Assembly: GCA_050084515.1 (NCBI GenBank)
Contig: CM114271.1
Coordinates: forward strand, 44,640,001-44,704,000
DNA length: 64,000 bases
Direction: 5' to 3'
From: Blasia pusilla
Taxonomy: Eukaryota > Marchantiophyta > Marchantiopsida > Blasiales
The notes beneath the pieces were generated by a model. The model was not told the DNA's origin. It did no database searches and was given only the letters and a program-made list of their open reading frames with translations. Shown piece by piece: positions 32,736-44,875 of this stretch (position 1 is its first letter; each line of letters opens with the position of its first letter). Position numbers and translations under genes: made by a program.

Positions 32736-35700
32736 GGACGCAGAAAATTCGGAAACCTTCTTCGGTTGTCGCAACTTCACATGGAAACAACCTGCAAGGG
32801 CCGATCGGGACAAGATCGGAGGTTGTGACGACCTATTTTCCACTCCCAAAGCGATTATGTAAGAAAAAATATTATAAGATAATTATTTTCGGGTGTCTGT
32901 TGTGTAAGATATTGGTGGGCAGCCTATGCCACGCAAAGGAATGAAAAGAATAATCATATTGCACACAAAATCATGTAGAAAATAAAAGAAAACATTTTCT
33001 TATTGCCCGACGTGTGCTCTCGGTAATAATGACTTCTGATTCTATGGTTAAAGAACATGCACCTCAACCCTAAAGTTGAGGTGTTCCTTGATTTCTGATC
33101 TCACTTGAGTAAAGTGCAAGGGAGAGAAATTGCCATAAACTTGGCAGAGCGCGCTTGATCGTAGGCGGGTTTTGCAAGGTTTTGACGATTTTATGGGACG
33201 TAAGGATGCAATTTCAGTTGGAGCCTGAATTGAAATGTAGAAGTTCGTGCAAGTTTTTTAGCACTTCTCTGTCGCTTTCATGTGGATTTAGAGTTCGATA
33301 GGAGGGCACAGATTTGTATCCTGGTTTCTATCGATCGTCAAGGGTGCCTCTTTGTAGGATCGCTCAATCACATGCTGCTCGATCCCTTGCTTGATGGGAT
33401 TGATTGCTTGTGCGATTGATTGGGTTCCGATTTCGAGCTCAATTCTTGTCTTTGAAGGCGCATCAGATGGTTCCTAATGTCTACTTTACCTCAGTGCTTT
33501 CGTCATTAGTCAAGGATTTAAATGAGTTGTCGGAGCTCCAATGTAAGTGACCGTAGTTTCGAGTCCTTGGTGAGCACCTGATTGGAGTGGGTGTAGTATG
33601 GCTGAGTTGAGTAAGCTCTAGTAGAGTTATTGGACTGCACTGGAGAGGAGATTTCTTACACTGAGATCTGAAGGGTTGGCAGGGAAGAGGAAGCGTTTCT
33701 TGGATTTGGAGAGGAGAAGGGGTTTTTGAGCTCTGTCGCATTTGTTTTGCAACTCATGGAGGGTACAGACAACGGATTGAGAGGAATGATAGTACCTCTT
33801 TGTACAGAGGTTACAACGGGCTATGATCGATAAATTCTACAAAACAATGGGTGGAGTTAGAGACGTTAAGGAGATGACAAGTCCATAGATAGGGATGGAA
33901 GCATGATGCAAATCCAACATCCGACGATATTGTTTCTCGAGAGTGTTGTGTGAGCGCCTTGAAGGAAACGTGCACATCAAATCTTCGTCGAGGAGAACCC
34001 GTACCATTTTTTATTGCTGCACAATGGTGTATTTCCAAACGGAATATTGTGAAGCAACTTGAGAAAGACTACCCACATCGATTCTCTTCCAGTCTCGAAT
34101 TTGGGCTTCAACGTCTCTGTTTGCAAGTTGAACAATGTTCTGGGCCAGATAATCCTCGAATGTAGAGTCCCAATCCCGAACCTCTATGATCTGATCTGCA
34201 AGTTCAAAACCTGGCGGTGATGATTGATGCCCTCACCTGTCATCAAAGATCTATGACCCTTCAATCTGCTCCAAATTAAGTCGTGGTAGTGTAGGAGTCT
34301 TCTGCAGAAACTTCATCGTGACTGCCTTCTTCCAAAACTTCGTCGGGACTTGTGGGACATTCTACACAGATATCGTCTTTGTTACTTGATAGACCGAAGC
34401 TATCTGGTCGGAGTCCGCAAGAGTAAGCTTGAGTGAGAAAAGAAATGCTCGGTCGCATGTTCAACCTACTTTTTTCCCTGCACTCCTTCTCTCTCAGCCT
34501 ACGTCGCCTCTGTATCTGTACATGTCTGTACTTCTAAAAGTCATGGTGAATGAGAATGTTCAACATGCTTGAACATGACCAGTTTTGTTTCTTTGCTCGC
34601 TCTCTCTACCTGAATGCAATAAGTTTGGACACACTTACGCAGATTGTGGCTCGCTGATACACTCTCTCTCATGCTTCGAGTAGTCAGCTTTAAAAACTTT
34701 TCATAACAGCCTCATCCTTTCTCCTGGGTTAACGCAGAGTGAGTGATAATAAAAAAGCTGAGAAAGAACATGGACTCCATGCGGGCTTGAAATCATAATT
34801 GAAAGAAAGGAAGTGATACGTTTCAGCACAATCGCCTTACTACCTCCCGTCTCTTAGGGGCGACAACTCAAAACTTTTCTGTGCTCAACCTAAGTGAAGG
34901 CTTTCCCAAATCGAGCCCTTCCCGAGCAAGCAGTTCCCATCGGGAAAGAAGGCCTCTTTATCTAGCTAGCAGATATTCCTGGTGTAGCCTCCGAATTCAA
35001 CTTTTCGAACTTCAGGCCTACGAAGCGCGTGAAGAAGTGAGATATTTCAAAGATGATTCCAAAGTGATCCACTAGGTGTAGACTGAACTGAGTTAGGTGA
35101 AAGTCCTCACGCAACAAATTCGTAGTACTAATAATTGTGTAGAGGTGATAAGTTTGAAAATATGAACACACAAGTACACCTCCTTTGCACATGACGTCTA
35201 TATCCTTAGGTCATGCCCTTCTAGACAAGACCAGATCCAGTCGGACATTCAAAGGGAACATTATTGAAAGAGCGTATTAATGATATATTTGACGAGATCC
35301 AAACTGGTCTATAATCCGATTACCGTTAGGGTGAATGGATTCGGACGACCTTTTGGGTGCATATGGACTGCTCGTCATCCTTCCCTTGACCAGATCTGGC
35401 ACACTCGGGTCGACGAAAATTACTAGAGTAAATCCAATGTAGACAGGCACCAGGTGATATTGCATGGTCATTTCTGGCGAAAACACACTCGGCTATGGTC
35501 AAGCAGTCTTCTTCCAAGCAGGCGTGCTGTAGTGCGCAGTTCACATTGTTTATAAAGTTCACTCGCAGTGGTGTCGTGTGCGTTAGCAAGAGAGAAACGC
35601 CTGCCATGAATGTGCGAAATGGTTCTGTGTGTCAGAAGACGATACAGTTGCAACCAGATTTCTGTGGAAAGGGAATACGAATACAGGAGGATTTTGTTGT

Positions 35701-35880
35701 TGGCTACTACGGAAAGACGAGAAAAGTGGCGATGGTGCGCACTCGGGGACGGAGTCAACGAATCAGATCAGATGTGTTTCACAGTGCTTCATGTGGAAGG
35801 GTACCATACTCCCTGACAACACAGTTCATCCGATTTTGCGGGAACAGGAGCGGCGGACAAATTTACGAGCCCTCCGGGCA

Positions 35881-35915
35881 AGTAGTTGGGAGAATGATGC
35901 ATTCTCCAAACTACT
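35881..35915. repeat. Hairpin with 16-bp arms and a 3-base loop
   Basis: The left arm AGTAGTTGGGAGAATG (35,881-35,896) pairs with CATTCTCCAAACTACT (35,900-35,915) with one mismatch. It lies in the higher-GC block without an assigned gene. Confidence 0.75.
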
Positions 35916-36823
35916 GCTCCGCGGAACTCGAAAATACCGAGAGATCTCCGGGAGGAAATGGAGGTGTGCTCAAAGAAACCTCAGGGATAATGGATTTCTA
36001 TTGCGGCACGGCTCCTCTCCCACAAGCCATCACTGCGAAAAATAAACACTTCCAAAGTCAGATTCTCACAAGCCAGTGGTGAGAAAAAGAAGCCCGTCCC
36101 GAGCAGTGAGTTACGCGCAGCACGTAAGGTGTACGCGCGGTAACTCGTCCCCACATTTGGAGCACGACGAGGCCGCTTTGACGCCTTCCTTGTAAGTTGT
36201 AGCAGTGGAAGCGTCCGAGAGTAGGCCGAACCGCCCCGGATTGGGCTTCGGAAAGTGCTCGGGTAGTGGACCATGCCTCGACTTCCTCTAGGAACTTTTG
36301 TCGTCCAGGTTGAGCACATTCTTCCTGCACACTTGTCAGCTTTCTCGTGCTTTTGGATGACGCTAGCTAGGTCAAGCTCTGAAAAGCACGTCCTTCGTAA
36401 AATAGTGCTTTATCACTTGGCCTAAAGTTCTCACAGCATGTCTGTTTCTGTTTTGAAAGAAAAAAACCTGGTAATCAGATAAAAAAACTAGTAAGACTAC
36501 CCTGCACATGCCATAGGAGTCAAGGTCAGGCAGGCAAGGGGTGTTGGCCGTGTGGAGTTGTTCCAAGCTTTCATGCCCACTTTATTTACTTGTGGTGCTC
36601 TCAACCATTCCAAAGAGTATTTTGGAATAAATTTGGTGGTGATGAGTAGTGGAGGGAAGAAAGGTCAAGCCCAAAGATACGGAAGTAGCATGAGTTTTGT
36701 GCTCAAAACTCATGCCCATCTACAATCTTTTAGTCGAATTGCGATGAGCGCCAATTGCCTTCATGTCTCGGCGTGTGTGAGTTTGAGTTGTTGGGGTTGG
36801 CGTGATTGGTTTGTGGAAGAACG

Positions 36824-36855
36824 ATTACAACGTAGAGCTAGCTCTACGTTGTAAT
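36824..36855. repeat. Perfect 32-bp palindrome
   Basis: The left half ATTACAACGTAGAGCT (36,824-36,839) is followed immediately by its exact reverse complement, with no loop. Long perfect palindromes are unstable and usually recent or selected. No neighbouring gene explains it. Confidence 0.9.
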
Positions 36856-37984
36856 TGAGTTCTCTCGTCATCCCGCTGTGATGTCAAGCCACTATTTCAC
36901 AATTTTACTGGTTTTAGTGCAATCGCCGGGGAGAGACGGCGTCCTGTCACTCTCTAGAACCTGTCATCTCTAACCTCCGATGCATCTATAGCCGGGCAAT
37001 GGATTCCATCTCAGTCATAAATTCTTCAAATCTTCCATCGTAATGTCAAAGTAGGTTCTTGGTTGAGAGTGCAGTAGTAACACAAGCTCTTTGTCTTCCA
37101 TATCCGACCTAGGATAGCTCCCATGGCGCAATGCATGATTCTCGAGGGCGGTTGTGAGTTCCATTGTTGACTTGATTGACATTAAACAATTCGAGATTCC
37201 AAACTATTTGCAAACCTTTGTGACCTAAAAACTAGATACCATTCAGATATATAACTCTCATGGATCCCATTCGAGTATTTGAGAATAGATAAGAACCGAA
37301 TAGCTTCGGCTTGCTGAGCTAATAATAAGATCTAGATTGTTGAGCTTTGAATCCTACAAAAAATTTGATACATTTAAGTTTGGCCCGGAGAAGTTTTAGT
37401 AAAGCATCTACCCATGGTCCAAAGCAAGTATGTGGTGCCAAAAAAAAAAAAGCAAAATTCGGTTCACATCATGGAGGTGAAACTATATGTGAAGTGTCAC
37501 CTTGGATACTTTGAAAATCGATATAATATCCGTGATGCTCATGCACACTATACCATGTCCAATTGTTGTCAGTTGCTAAGGTAGCTTTGAGTTTACAGCA
37601 ATATGATAACCTTCACACCTTACACCTCCTCTGATTCAATTGTGTATTTACCAGCTAAAGTAGGCATTTGTTATCTTACTTAGGTGTCCAATGTCACCTT
37701 ATGGGAATAAAAAAAATAATAATAATGTTCTTGTGGAAGGTAAGAAACCTCCAATCTTAGAAAGGCAAATGTCTCTCTACCATCCACAACACTCCTTATG
37801 GCTTGAGCCTTCTATTAACAAGGGGACTTCTATGAGAGGGAAGGATAAAAAAATTAGTAATCCCCTTGTCTCCTTAATATAATAGTATTGATAATAATTT
37901 TCAGTTTCTTTCCTATTGCTAAAGTTTTCTTTTTCTTCTAATTGACATGTGTTACTAAAACATTTTTTAATGCCAAAGCGTGTT

Positions 37985-38420
37985 TACAAATTAACTAACC
38001 ATCCTCTCTCAATAACACTAGTTAGCATGCTTATGCATGAACTTTTTTTTAATAAACCTATTTTCATTTGTAAAATTTACATATAAAAATATTTTTCTTA
38101 AATCTTAAAAGAGTAATAGCATTCCACTCCTCGAGATTATTTCACTCTTGAATTAAAATTTAAATAATATCCCACTCTATTACATAATTTTACCCTTCCA
38201 TAAAATAGTACATATTCCTCCCACTAGAATAACACATATTCATTAAATTATTAGTTAATATTAATTGATGAAATCATTTCCCTCTTCCATTCAAATTCAA
38301 TTTTTCTTCCCAAAATATCAAATTAATTAAAGGAAAAAATACAAACTTGTTACTATTTTGTCTTATTTTCTCACTATTTTGTCTTAATATACATAGGATC
38401 ACCAATTATAATATAGAGTG
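37985..38420 (+). repeat. AT-rich dispersed repeat, copy B
   Basis: This diverged relative of the repeats at 4,040-4,790 and 26,670-27,150 shares ATTTCACTC, a CCATTCAAATT box and TTCTTCCCAAAATAT. It contains no open frame of note. Confidence 0.5.
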
Positions 38421-38423
38421 GAA

Positions 38424-38560
38424 AGAGAAATTGAAAATATTTATGTCTGCATATGCTACTAAGGTTTTTTTTCCAAATCAATAAACCATACTCTCTTAAC
38501 AATATTGGATAGAGAAATTGAAAATCCTTATGTCCACCGATGTTACTAAGGTTGTTGTGC
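38424..38560. repeat. Imperfect direct repeat, 87-bp period
   Basis: AGAGAAATTGAAAAT followed by a TTATGTC box and TACTAAGGTT occurs at 38,424 and again at 38,511, with substitutions. The downstream end of the second unit is not clear. It lies next to the AT-rich repeat. Confidence 0.65.
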
Positions 38561-41214
38561 CATTTACGGGCTTGTGATGGGTTGAGAAGTTGCAGTATAG
38601 AAGGAGTGCGATGATTCAAACTATCTTATATAAGTTTTTGAGAAATCTGCATAACCAAACTTGGGTATTTTAATTTGTAATGTTGTTGTGTTATGGAAAA
38701 TCCCTCACAAGACTAATGAAATCAATTTTTTTGTGGAAAGGCCTTTGCAAAGGTGATGGAACGAATTGTAAGGGAAAATAGTCTGTTTGTCTCCCTTGTA
38801 ATTCACAAACATTTTTTATCAAGTCAACTAGGTTTATTCGACCATATACACATTTCATTGTCAACTAGTTAGGACGGATCCTATTAAAATATTCATTCTC
38901 TTTGTCAATTTCTCTTTCTATGACCTCCCACTTAAGATCAAAAATTATTTTTTAGAAAAATCCAATGCCACGTGTTAATAGCTAAATAGAACTACTTAAA
39001 AAACTACTTCCTCCAATTAATACATGATTTTACACTTATAATAATGCGGTCTAGCATGGCACTAACGTGCTATATAAATATGTATGTATTATGAATAAAT
39101 TAGTTAAATAAAAATTTCAATCATAAGTTTTGAAAAAATATTATTATTATTGAAAAATGCTCTTTCAAATCTATATTATTGAAAGAAGATCATACGTGTT
39201 GCTTCCTTGGTGCATACACGTGTAATGTTTAACACATGATTTAGTAGGTTCAGGCATAGCACGGGCAATCTATTTGTAAGTTTCATGTTAGTATTTTACA
39301 TAGCACCAGTGATAGGGCACATCATCGGTTATGCTTAGATTAAACCTTAAGCAGGGCAATATACTTGTGCTTTTCATGTTAATGTTTGACTACTTCAAAA
39401 AAGGAAAAGAGTTTTAAAATTCGTTATCAAAACTAATGCAATCATTCAAAATTATTTTAAAATGATAAATTAATTAGAAGAATTACGTGGCGAACCTGCA
39501 TAATTACCAAAGCGACGAGTAGTGTACCAAAACTGAGACGCAGTCATCTTTTTCTCCTACGAACTTATCTTAAATGAAAAAAATGATACAACATCTCGGA
39601 TCTCCATGTGTGTCACTGCGGTACTGGAGAGGATAAAGGCTGAAGTTCCGTCGCTTGCGGACAGATTGAATGTGCATAAATAAACCTTTGTGTCTACGCA
39701 AAGCGGACGCAGCGATTGTGTCTCCGGAATCCATGGCGAGTCCATTTTTGGGGTCCAGGGCAAAGGGCAAAGGAGCTGGGGCCGAATAGACTCTGCCGAG
39801 GGCACGTTTGACTAACCTGTTCACGACGAATTGACCGTATTTATCGTGGCGGGCGCCGGGCGGGTGCACCGCGCGGCTTTCGGAAGGAGTCGCACGCTCG
39901 GCCGAACTAGGTACAACGATTAGTGTCGAGACTAGGGATGCGAGTCGGTCAGAATGCCAGGGAGGATGGGGGGGAAAGCGTTGTCAGGTTCCTTGACTTG
40001 AAGGAACGGTTGGATGTCAATGTGGATTGGGGCGATAAGCATCGTGAGACTGGAATCACTGGATCCTCGCTCGGCAGGCATCCACTCGACGGTACAGTGA
40101 GTAACTGCATCAGGAATCATGTTCTGCGCAAATGTCCATACATCCGATCTCACCAAAGATGGCGTGCACACATGGTCTATGATTAAGAATCATAAATAGA
40201 TGCAGGGTAGTCAAGCGTCTTCAACTGCGGCGCTTCCAGAATCTAGAGACTGCAGATATTATTTTGGCGCTTTTTGCTGCAGTGCGCTCATTCAGCACAC
40301 CAAACGGAACGCGGTTTCATGACAGGACTACCAATACACAGAGTCATTTATTTCGCTCCCTCCTAAATTACAGCGGTTGGCTCTCAGTTCTCCTCCACAC
40401 AATAACCGTGGCAGAATTGGAAGCAAACGTCCTCTCTTCTCCGCGGTTGATAGATGGTGGCGCGGGAGACCGAGGCAACAAGATTACATGGTAAGGAGTC
40501 GGAGCTATTTCATAGACCGTACCAAAATAATGGCCACCGCTGTTTTAATAGTCTGTACGCTTTTCAAAATTGCGAAATGAAATGGGGAAAAAAACGGGGG
40601 ACTGTGCACAGACCTTCGATTCTTCCCGGTAAAGGGGCTTGAGAGCAGCAACGGGAGGAGCGTGCCGGCCGGCCGCCCGCAAAGTCTGTGTCACAGCGCG
40701 GTAAGCAAGCACATCGTCATGTTCCCACGTTAGGGTCTCTCACTTGCACTTCTTCCTGATGGCCTACCGGAAGTTCGGAACCTGCGTGACGAGTGGGTAG
40801 GTCCTGTGCGTCTACTGTGCACCGCACGCCATGGCAGTGGCGTCAAAAAGTTGGATACAGTAATACAATGACAGGAAATCGCAGAGAGGGAGATTGGCGA
40901 GGAGGAGGTCAATGGGAGAGCATTCATCGCTGAATGATCTTTAATTTACCCTCTCTACTCTGGAGGCCCTTCAGAGCGGTGAAATAGACCAGCGGAGGCT
41001 GAGGTTGTGGAAATCTATTCGCCAATGCTTGCCTGCTTGTTGTACCACCAGAAACCCTGGCCGCGTTGTGTGGGTGAGTGAGCCCATCGTCATATGCGAT
41101 GCGAGCGCTATCATAGAAAAGGTGGTCGCACAGCCGCTTGCCGAAGGTTGGAGGAGAGACTGATACAGGTCGGGATTCAACATCGGAGAGGAGGAGAAGG
41201 AACCGCCTTGACCC
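38561..41214. other. Intergenic DNA and 5' flank of the EF-hand gene
   Basis: The left half is AT-rich and shows no gene. GC rises from about 39.5 kb. A minus-strand frame at 39,570-39,869 (99 codons) and others near 40 kb are open but not recognised. The last several hundred bases, including a GC-rich block near 40,660-40,680, should contain the promoter and 5' UTR of the calmodulin-like gene. I could not assign a TATA box with confidence. Confidence 0.4.
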
Positions 41215-41712
41215 ATGGCTCAAAACATTTTGAATAAGGAGCAGCTGGCGGAGCTGCAAGATGTTTTCTCGAGATTTGACAGGGACCGCGACGGGAGTTT
41301 ATCGATGATGGAACTGAGCGCACTACTGCGGTCTCTTGATCTGAAGCCGGAGAGTCCTGAGGTGTTGAGCGATATGTTAGCAAAGGCGGACGTAAACAAG
41401 AATGGATTGATAGAGTTTACCGAGTTTGCTGACCTTGTTGCGCCCGAGATAGTCCGAGGCATACGCTACAATCAAGAAGATCTCCTTGCGTTGTTCAGAG
41501 CTTTCGACCGTGATGGAAATGGCTTCATAACAGCTGTAGAACTTGCACAATCGATGTCACGTCTCGGTCACACACTCACCGTGAGGGAGCTGGCAGATAT
41601 GATCAAAGAGGCTGATACTGATGGGGATGGGAGGATTAGTTTTACAGAATTCGCAGAGGCAATCGGCAGTGCAGCCATGGAAAACGCCAACGCCTCTATT
41701 GGAGTCTGCTAA
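41215..41712 (+). CDS. Calmodulin-like EF-hand protein (CML15/16/18 type), intronless
   Basis: This is a Ca2+ sensor of 165 residues with four complete EF-hand loops: residues 22-33 (DRDRDGSLSMME), 59-70 (DVNKNGLIEFTE), 98-109 (DRDGNGFITAVE) and 134-145 (DTDGDGRISFTE). Each loop has acidic or Asn residues at positions 1, 3 and 5 and Glu at position 12, so all four should bind calcium. Helix sequences such as LLRSLDLKPESPE and SMSRLGHTLTVRELADMIKEA are those of the plant CML15/16/18 group rather than of true calmodulin. The absence of introns is common in that group. The protein is expected in cytosol or nucleus, binding target peptides. The short tail ends in GVC, and no standard lipidation motif is seen. 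The start MAQNILNKEQL fits the family. Confidence 0.95.
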   Translation: MAQNILNKEQLAELQDVFSRFDRDRDGSLSMMELSALLRSLDLKPESPEVLSDMLAKADVNKNGLIEFTEFADLVAPEIVRGIRYNQEDLLALFRAFDRDGNGFITAVELAQSMSRLGHTLTVRELADMIKEADTDGDGRISFTEFAEAIGSAAMENANASIGVC

Positions 41713-44700
41713 CCACGGAACGCTTTCTACGCCGGAACTAGCGTACTGTATCGACTGTGATACCATCGCTCGTACCGACCGCTGGTTCTTGGACATGTAC
41801 ATTTACAATTACTCTATGGATCCACTTTTCCTTTGTTTCTAGACGCGCTAGCATCGGATGTGTTCAAAGCCACTTGCCGTCGCTGTTCACTTCCCCGATC
41901 TCCTTTTGTACAAACATCTGCCTCTGTCGCTCTCGGCACAATGGCTGGTAGAGGCTGCAAATCACTGTGCAGCAAGACCAATACTCGGGTATAGTAGTTA
42001 TAGCACAAATTGAGGTGATAAGTCTTGTGGATATATCTTGGTAGGGAAATGCCATTACCGCTATGTTCTTGGATATGTCTAGGACGGTATACGATACGGA
42101 TGAATAGAATCGATCACGATCTTCCCCGACTGTACCTGCGGTTGAGTGTTTACAACATCGAAGCTAGGTAGTAGTGTCACGCGCAGAGATCTTTATTCTA
42201 GACTGCCGCACGGACTGATGCGTTGGGTATGACGCATCATAGTCGAGAATAAAAGTTTGGATTCTCTGTGATCTGAGGTATCTGTTAGTTCATCGCCGAA
42301 TTTTGTGCATGTACACCCTCCTTGACTACGTCAATCTCTCTCCGAATTCCGGTAATGATGAACGTGTGTGTTCGAGACTTCTACATCTGACGTCTAGAAA
42401 GGGATGTAGCGTGCTCTCATATTGTTTACTTTCACCGTCTGGTATACTCTGATAATGGTGCCTCAATTCCTTGCATACTGTATACTGAAGGCTTTCCGAA
42501 GTAAAGGCCTTGACCGATGCAGTTATAGATTGCCGGCGACAGTGTGCTTGCTAGTCTTTTCAGGAAATGTAAGGATCTGCAGGAAGTTCTAGACGTAGCT
42601 GATTCGACGGACACTTTTTCCGCCGCCAATTCGGCCATATCGTCCCTCCAGATGCTGATAACTTGGAAATCGCTGGTCTTCAAGTGACGTAGAATTTCTA
42701 AGACGATTGACTTTACTCCATTGGGGGCACTGAAAGTCGACCATAAGATACCTGCTATCACTGCGTACACGATGTAGCCAAGATTTTTTGTACAGGAGGT
42801 GGCGCCGTGCACTGGTGTGTTACTGTGAAGCAGAGAGGTTGATTTGTGTCATTTCCTGAGCTAATGAATTATCGAGTGGCGTAGATTCAGAGTTCTGCAG
42901 AAAGCGGAGAAATTGTACTTCAAGCAGTTGGCGACTTGCGACGGCCAGACACTCCTGACAATGGTGTACTCTGTCCTCACATCGCAGTGTTCAAAATTCA
43001 GCAACATTTGCTGCCGAGGTTTTCATGCAGAGTTTGTTCCGCTTGAGGCCCATGGTAGTTAGTTAGGCGCGTCGACGACTTTTGAGCGATCTTTAGCACC
43101 CTTGCGGATCCCGCAAGATGTCTAGACTATGCATTCAGATGGTTCAGATTACGAGACGATGGTCGTGATCTACAGTACTCATTTAAGGTCGGCCTGGCAA
43201 TCGTCACTTCACTCGGGGCCGTCTTGCGCTCTGGATGTTTAAGTCCCTGTCACCATCGCTTTACCAGCAAATTGCCACTGCCAGACGTGAGCTGAATCGA
43301 TCCTCATCGCTAACGGACCCTGTTCTGTCCGCCGCGCGTTCTCTCTATCCCGAAGGGGAAAAGTTCTGTACTTAGAAAGACTTGCGTAAAATGGACACGT
43401 AGATTGGCAATCTACATTCAAAAACCACCCCACCAATCACTTTACATAAGAGTTCAAAACCGTTCCGCACTCAAGATAGTCATGGATTCCCGCCAAAAGG
43501 CACTCGTATCGTACGTCATGCTGCAGATACGCAGGCACCTAGTGTATGCCAAACTCATTTGAATCTCTCTAAGCTTATTTTCGTTCTCGTACGTCAAATC
43601 TTAGAGCATTATCTATGAGTAATTTTCCAAACTTGTCGCCGGACAACGACCTCTGCCACTACTCTGCGCAGCCGCTCTCTCTTCCCGTCTAATCACCATA
43701 ATGCCGATTTCACTATAATTTCACCTCGTGCTGACGAAGCCGGGCATTTACTCCTGCACACTTCCGCGAAGCAGTTGTCGATTTCCGAGACAACAATAAT
43801 TGACGCTCTGATCCTCTACGCTTGGAAGAAAGTTCTCGTAGTCCTTGGAACTGCTCGTAAAACACCTCGGGATCGGGATGAAACTTCCAATAACTGACGA
43901 GGCACAGGCGACGACAAAAGTGTAACCCTCGTCCTCCACTACCCTGGATAGCACATCGATAGGATGTCATGAGAAGCTCCAGATCTTCAGGACAGAACAA
44001 GCCTCATCGCTTCTGCTCTAACTAGATGAGGGCGGGGGAGTGTCGCAAGGAATTGCCGTGAGATATGGGATCTTTGGTGGCAAGACATTCGCGTGGTCGG
44101 ATACATGATCCACTGCCACAGAGTTCCCTAAACTCAACTCAAGTTCATAATAAATCTGTAATCCTCATAAAAGCTGTTATCTGCAAAGTATCCAAGTAGC
44201 ACAAAAAGAGAAGATGGGTAGCCTAAGCCCAACGATTGATTCAAGGCAGCTGCACCGCTAGCGAAGAAGCAGCCAAAGATAAATAACCACAATTCCCAGA
44301 AGCAGACACTTCCAAAACCGCTTCAAAACCCTAATGAAGGGGTGACCAACCCATGCAAGAGTGGAGGTGAGATTGGTAGATGCCCAACTTGCCAAGCCGG
44401 TTTTATTCGCGCTAAGCCGTAGAAATCCATGAGGCCACACAGGTTGCTGGGCAGTCTCAACGAGTCTTTTTGGAGAGTGAGAGACGGGCCTGCGACCTCC
44501 ATATCACACGTCCAAAGCCCGGTAAGAAGTGAGAAATCTTGGGCGGGTGCTGGATTCAGTGCTCAGATCATAAACAGAGTGATCTGTTGTTCTTAACTTT
44601 GGAATAATCCGAAAGAGAGTCTAGAGATGGTACAAGACTTCACACTGACACAGCATTGCAATATGGACTACTGCCCAACCCTGCCTCCTAGTTTCTCATC

Positions 44701-44875
44701 AAAACGTGTACTAGAAAATTTCTCACTGGCTCTTGGCAAAGTGACGGCGTTCTTTACCAACTCTTCGGCCCTATTTATGGGAAGAAAATGAGTATCTGGA
44801 ATTTAGTCCAGACAGTTCCCTAATTGAAGTAAAAGCAGTACAGTCCAATCAAGAGGGGAGGTTGCCCAAGCAAAA
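41713..44875. other. Intergenic DNA, no gene recognised
   Basis: After the 3' UTR of the EF-hand gene there is about 3 kb of moderate-GC sequence. Minus-strand open frames at 42,432-42,812 (126 codons), 43,713-44,000 (95 codons) and 44,258-44,440 (60 codons) are not recognised as any family. They could be exons of an unfamiliar gene on the minus strand, but I see no shared motif or convincing splice sites. The final few hundred bases are probably the 3' UTR of the p32-family gene. Confidence 0.4.

Larger units (their letters stand above)
30561..37984. other. Long gene-poor stretch, no gene recognised
   Basis: I find no recognisable protein, tRNA or rRNA here. Short open frames occur on both strands; the longest is 195 codons at 35,495-36,082 on the plus strand. 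The part from about 35.4 to 36.3 kb has higher GC and overlapping frames on both strands, but the translations look like no family I know. Structural signals listed separately are a 36-bp tandem repeat at 32,665, a hairpin at 35,881 and a perfect palindrome at 36,824. Confidence 0.4.

Noticed and set aside
35495-36082. 195-codon open frame as a gene
   Set aside because: Overlapping long frames exist on other strands and frames in the same GC-richer block. The translation has no recognisable domain and unusual composition.
42432-44000. Minus-strand open frames as exons of a new gene
   Set aside because: No family resemblance and no convincing splice sites. They are mentioned only as unrecognised frames.
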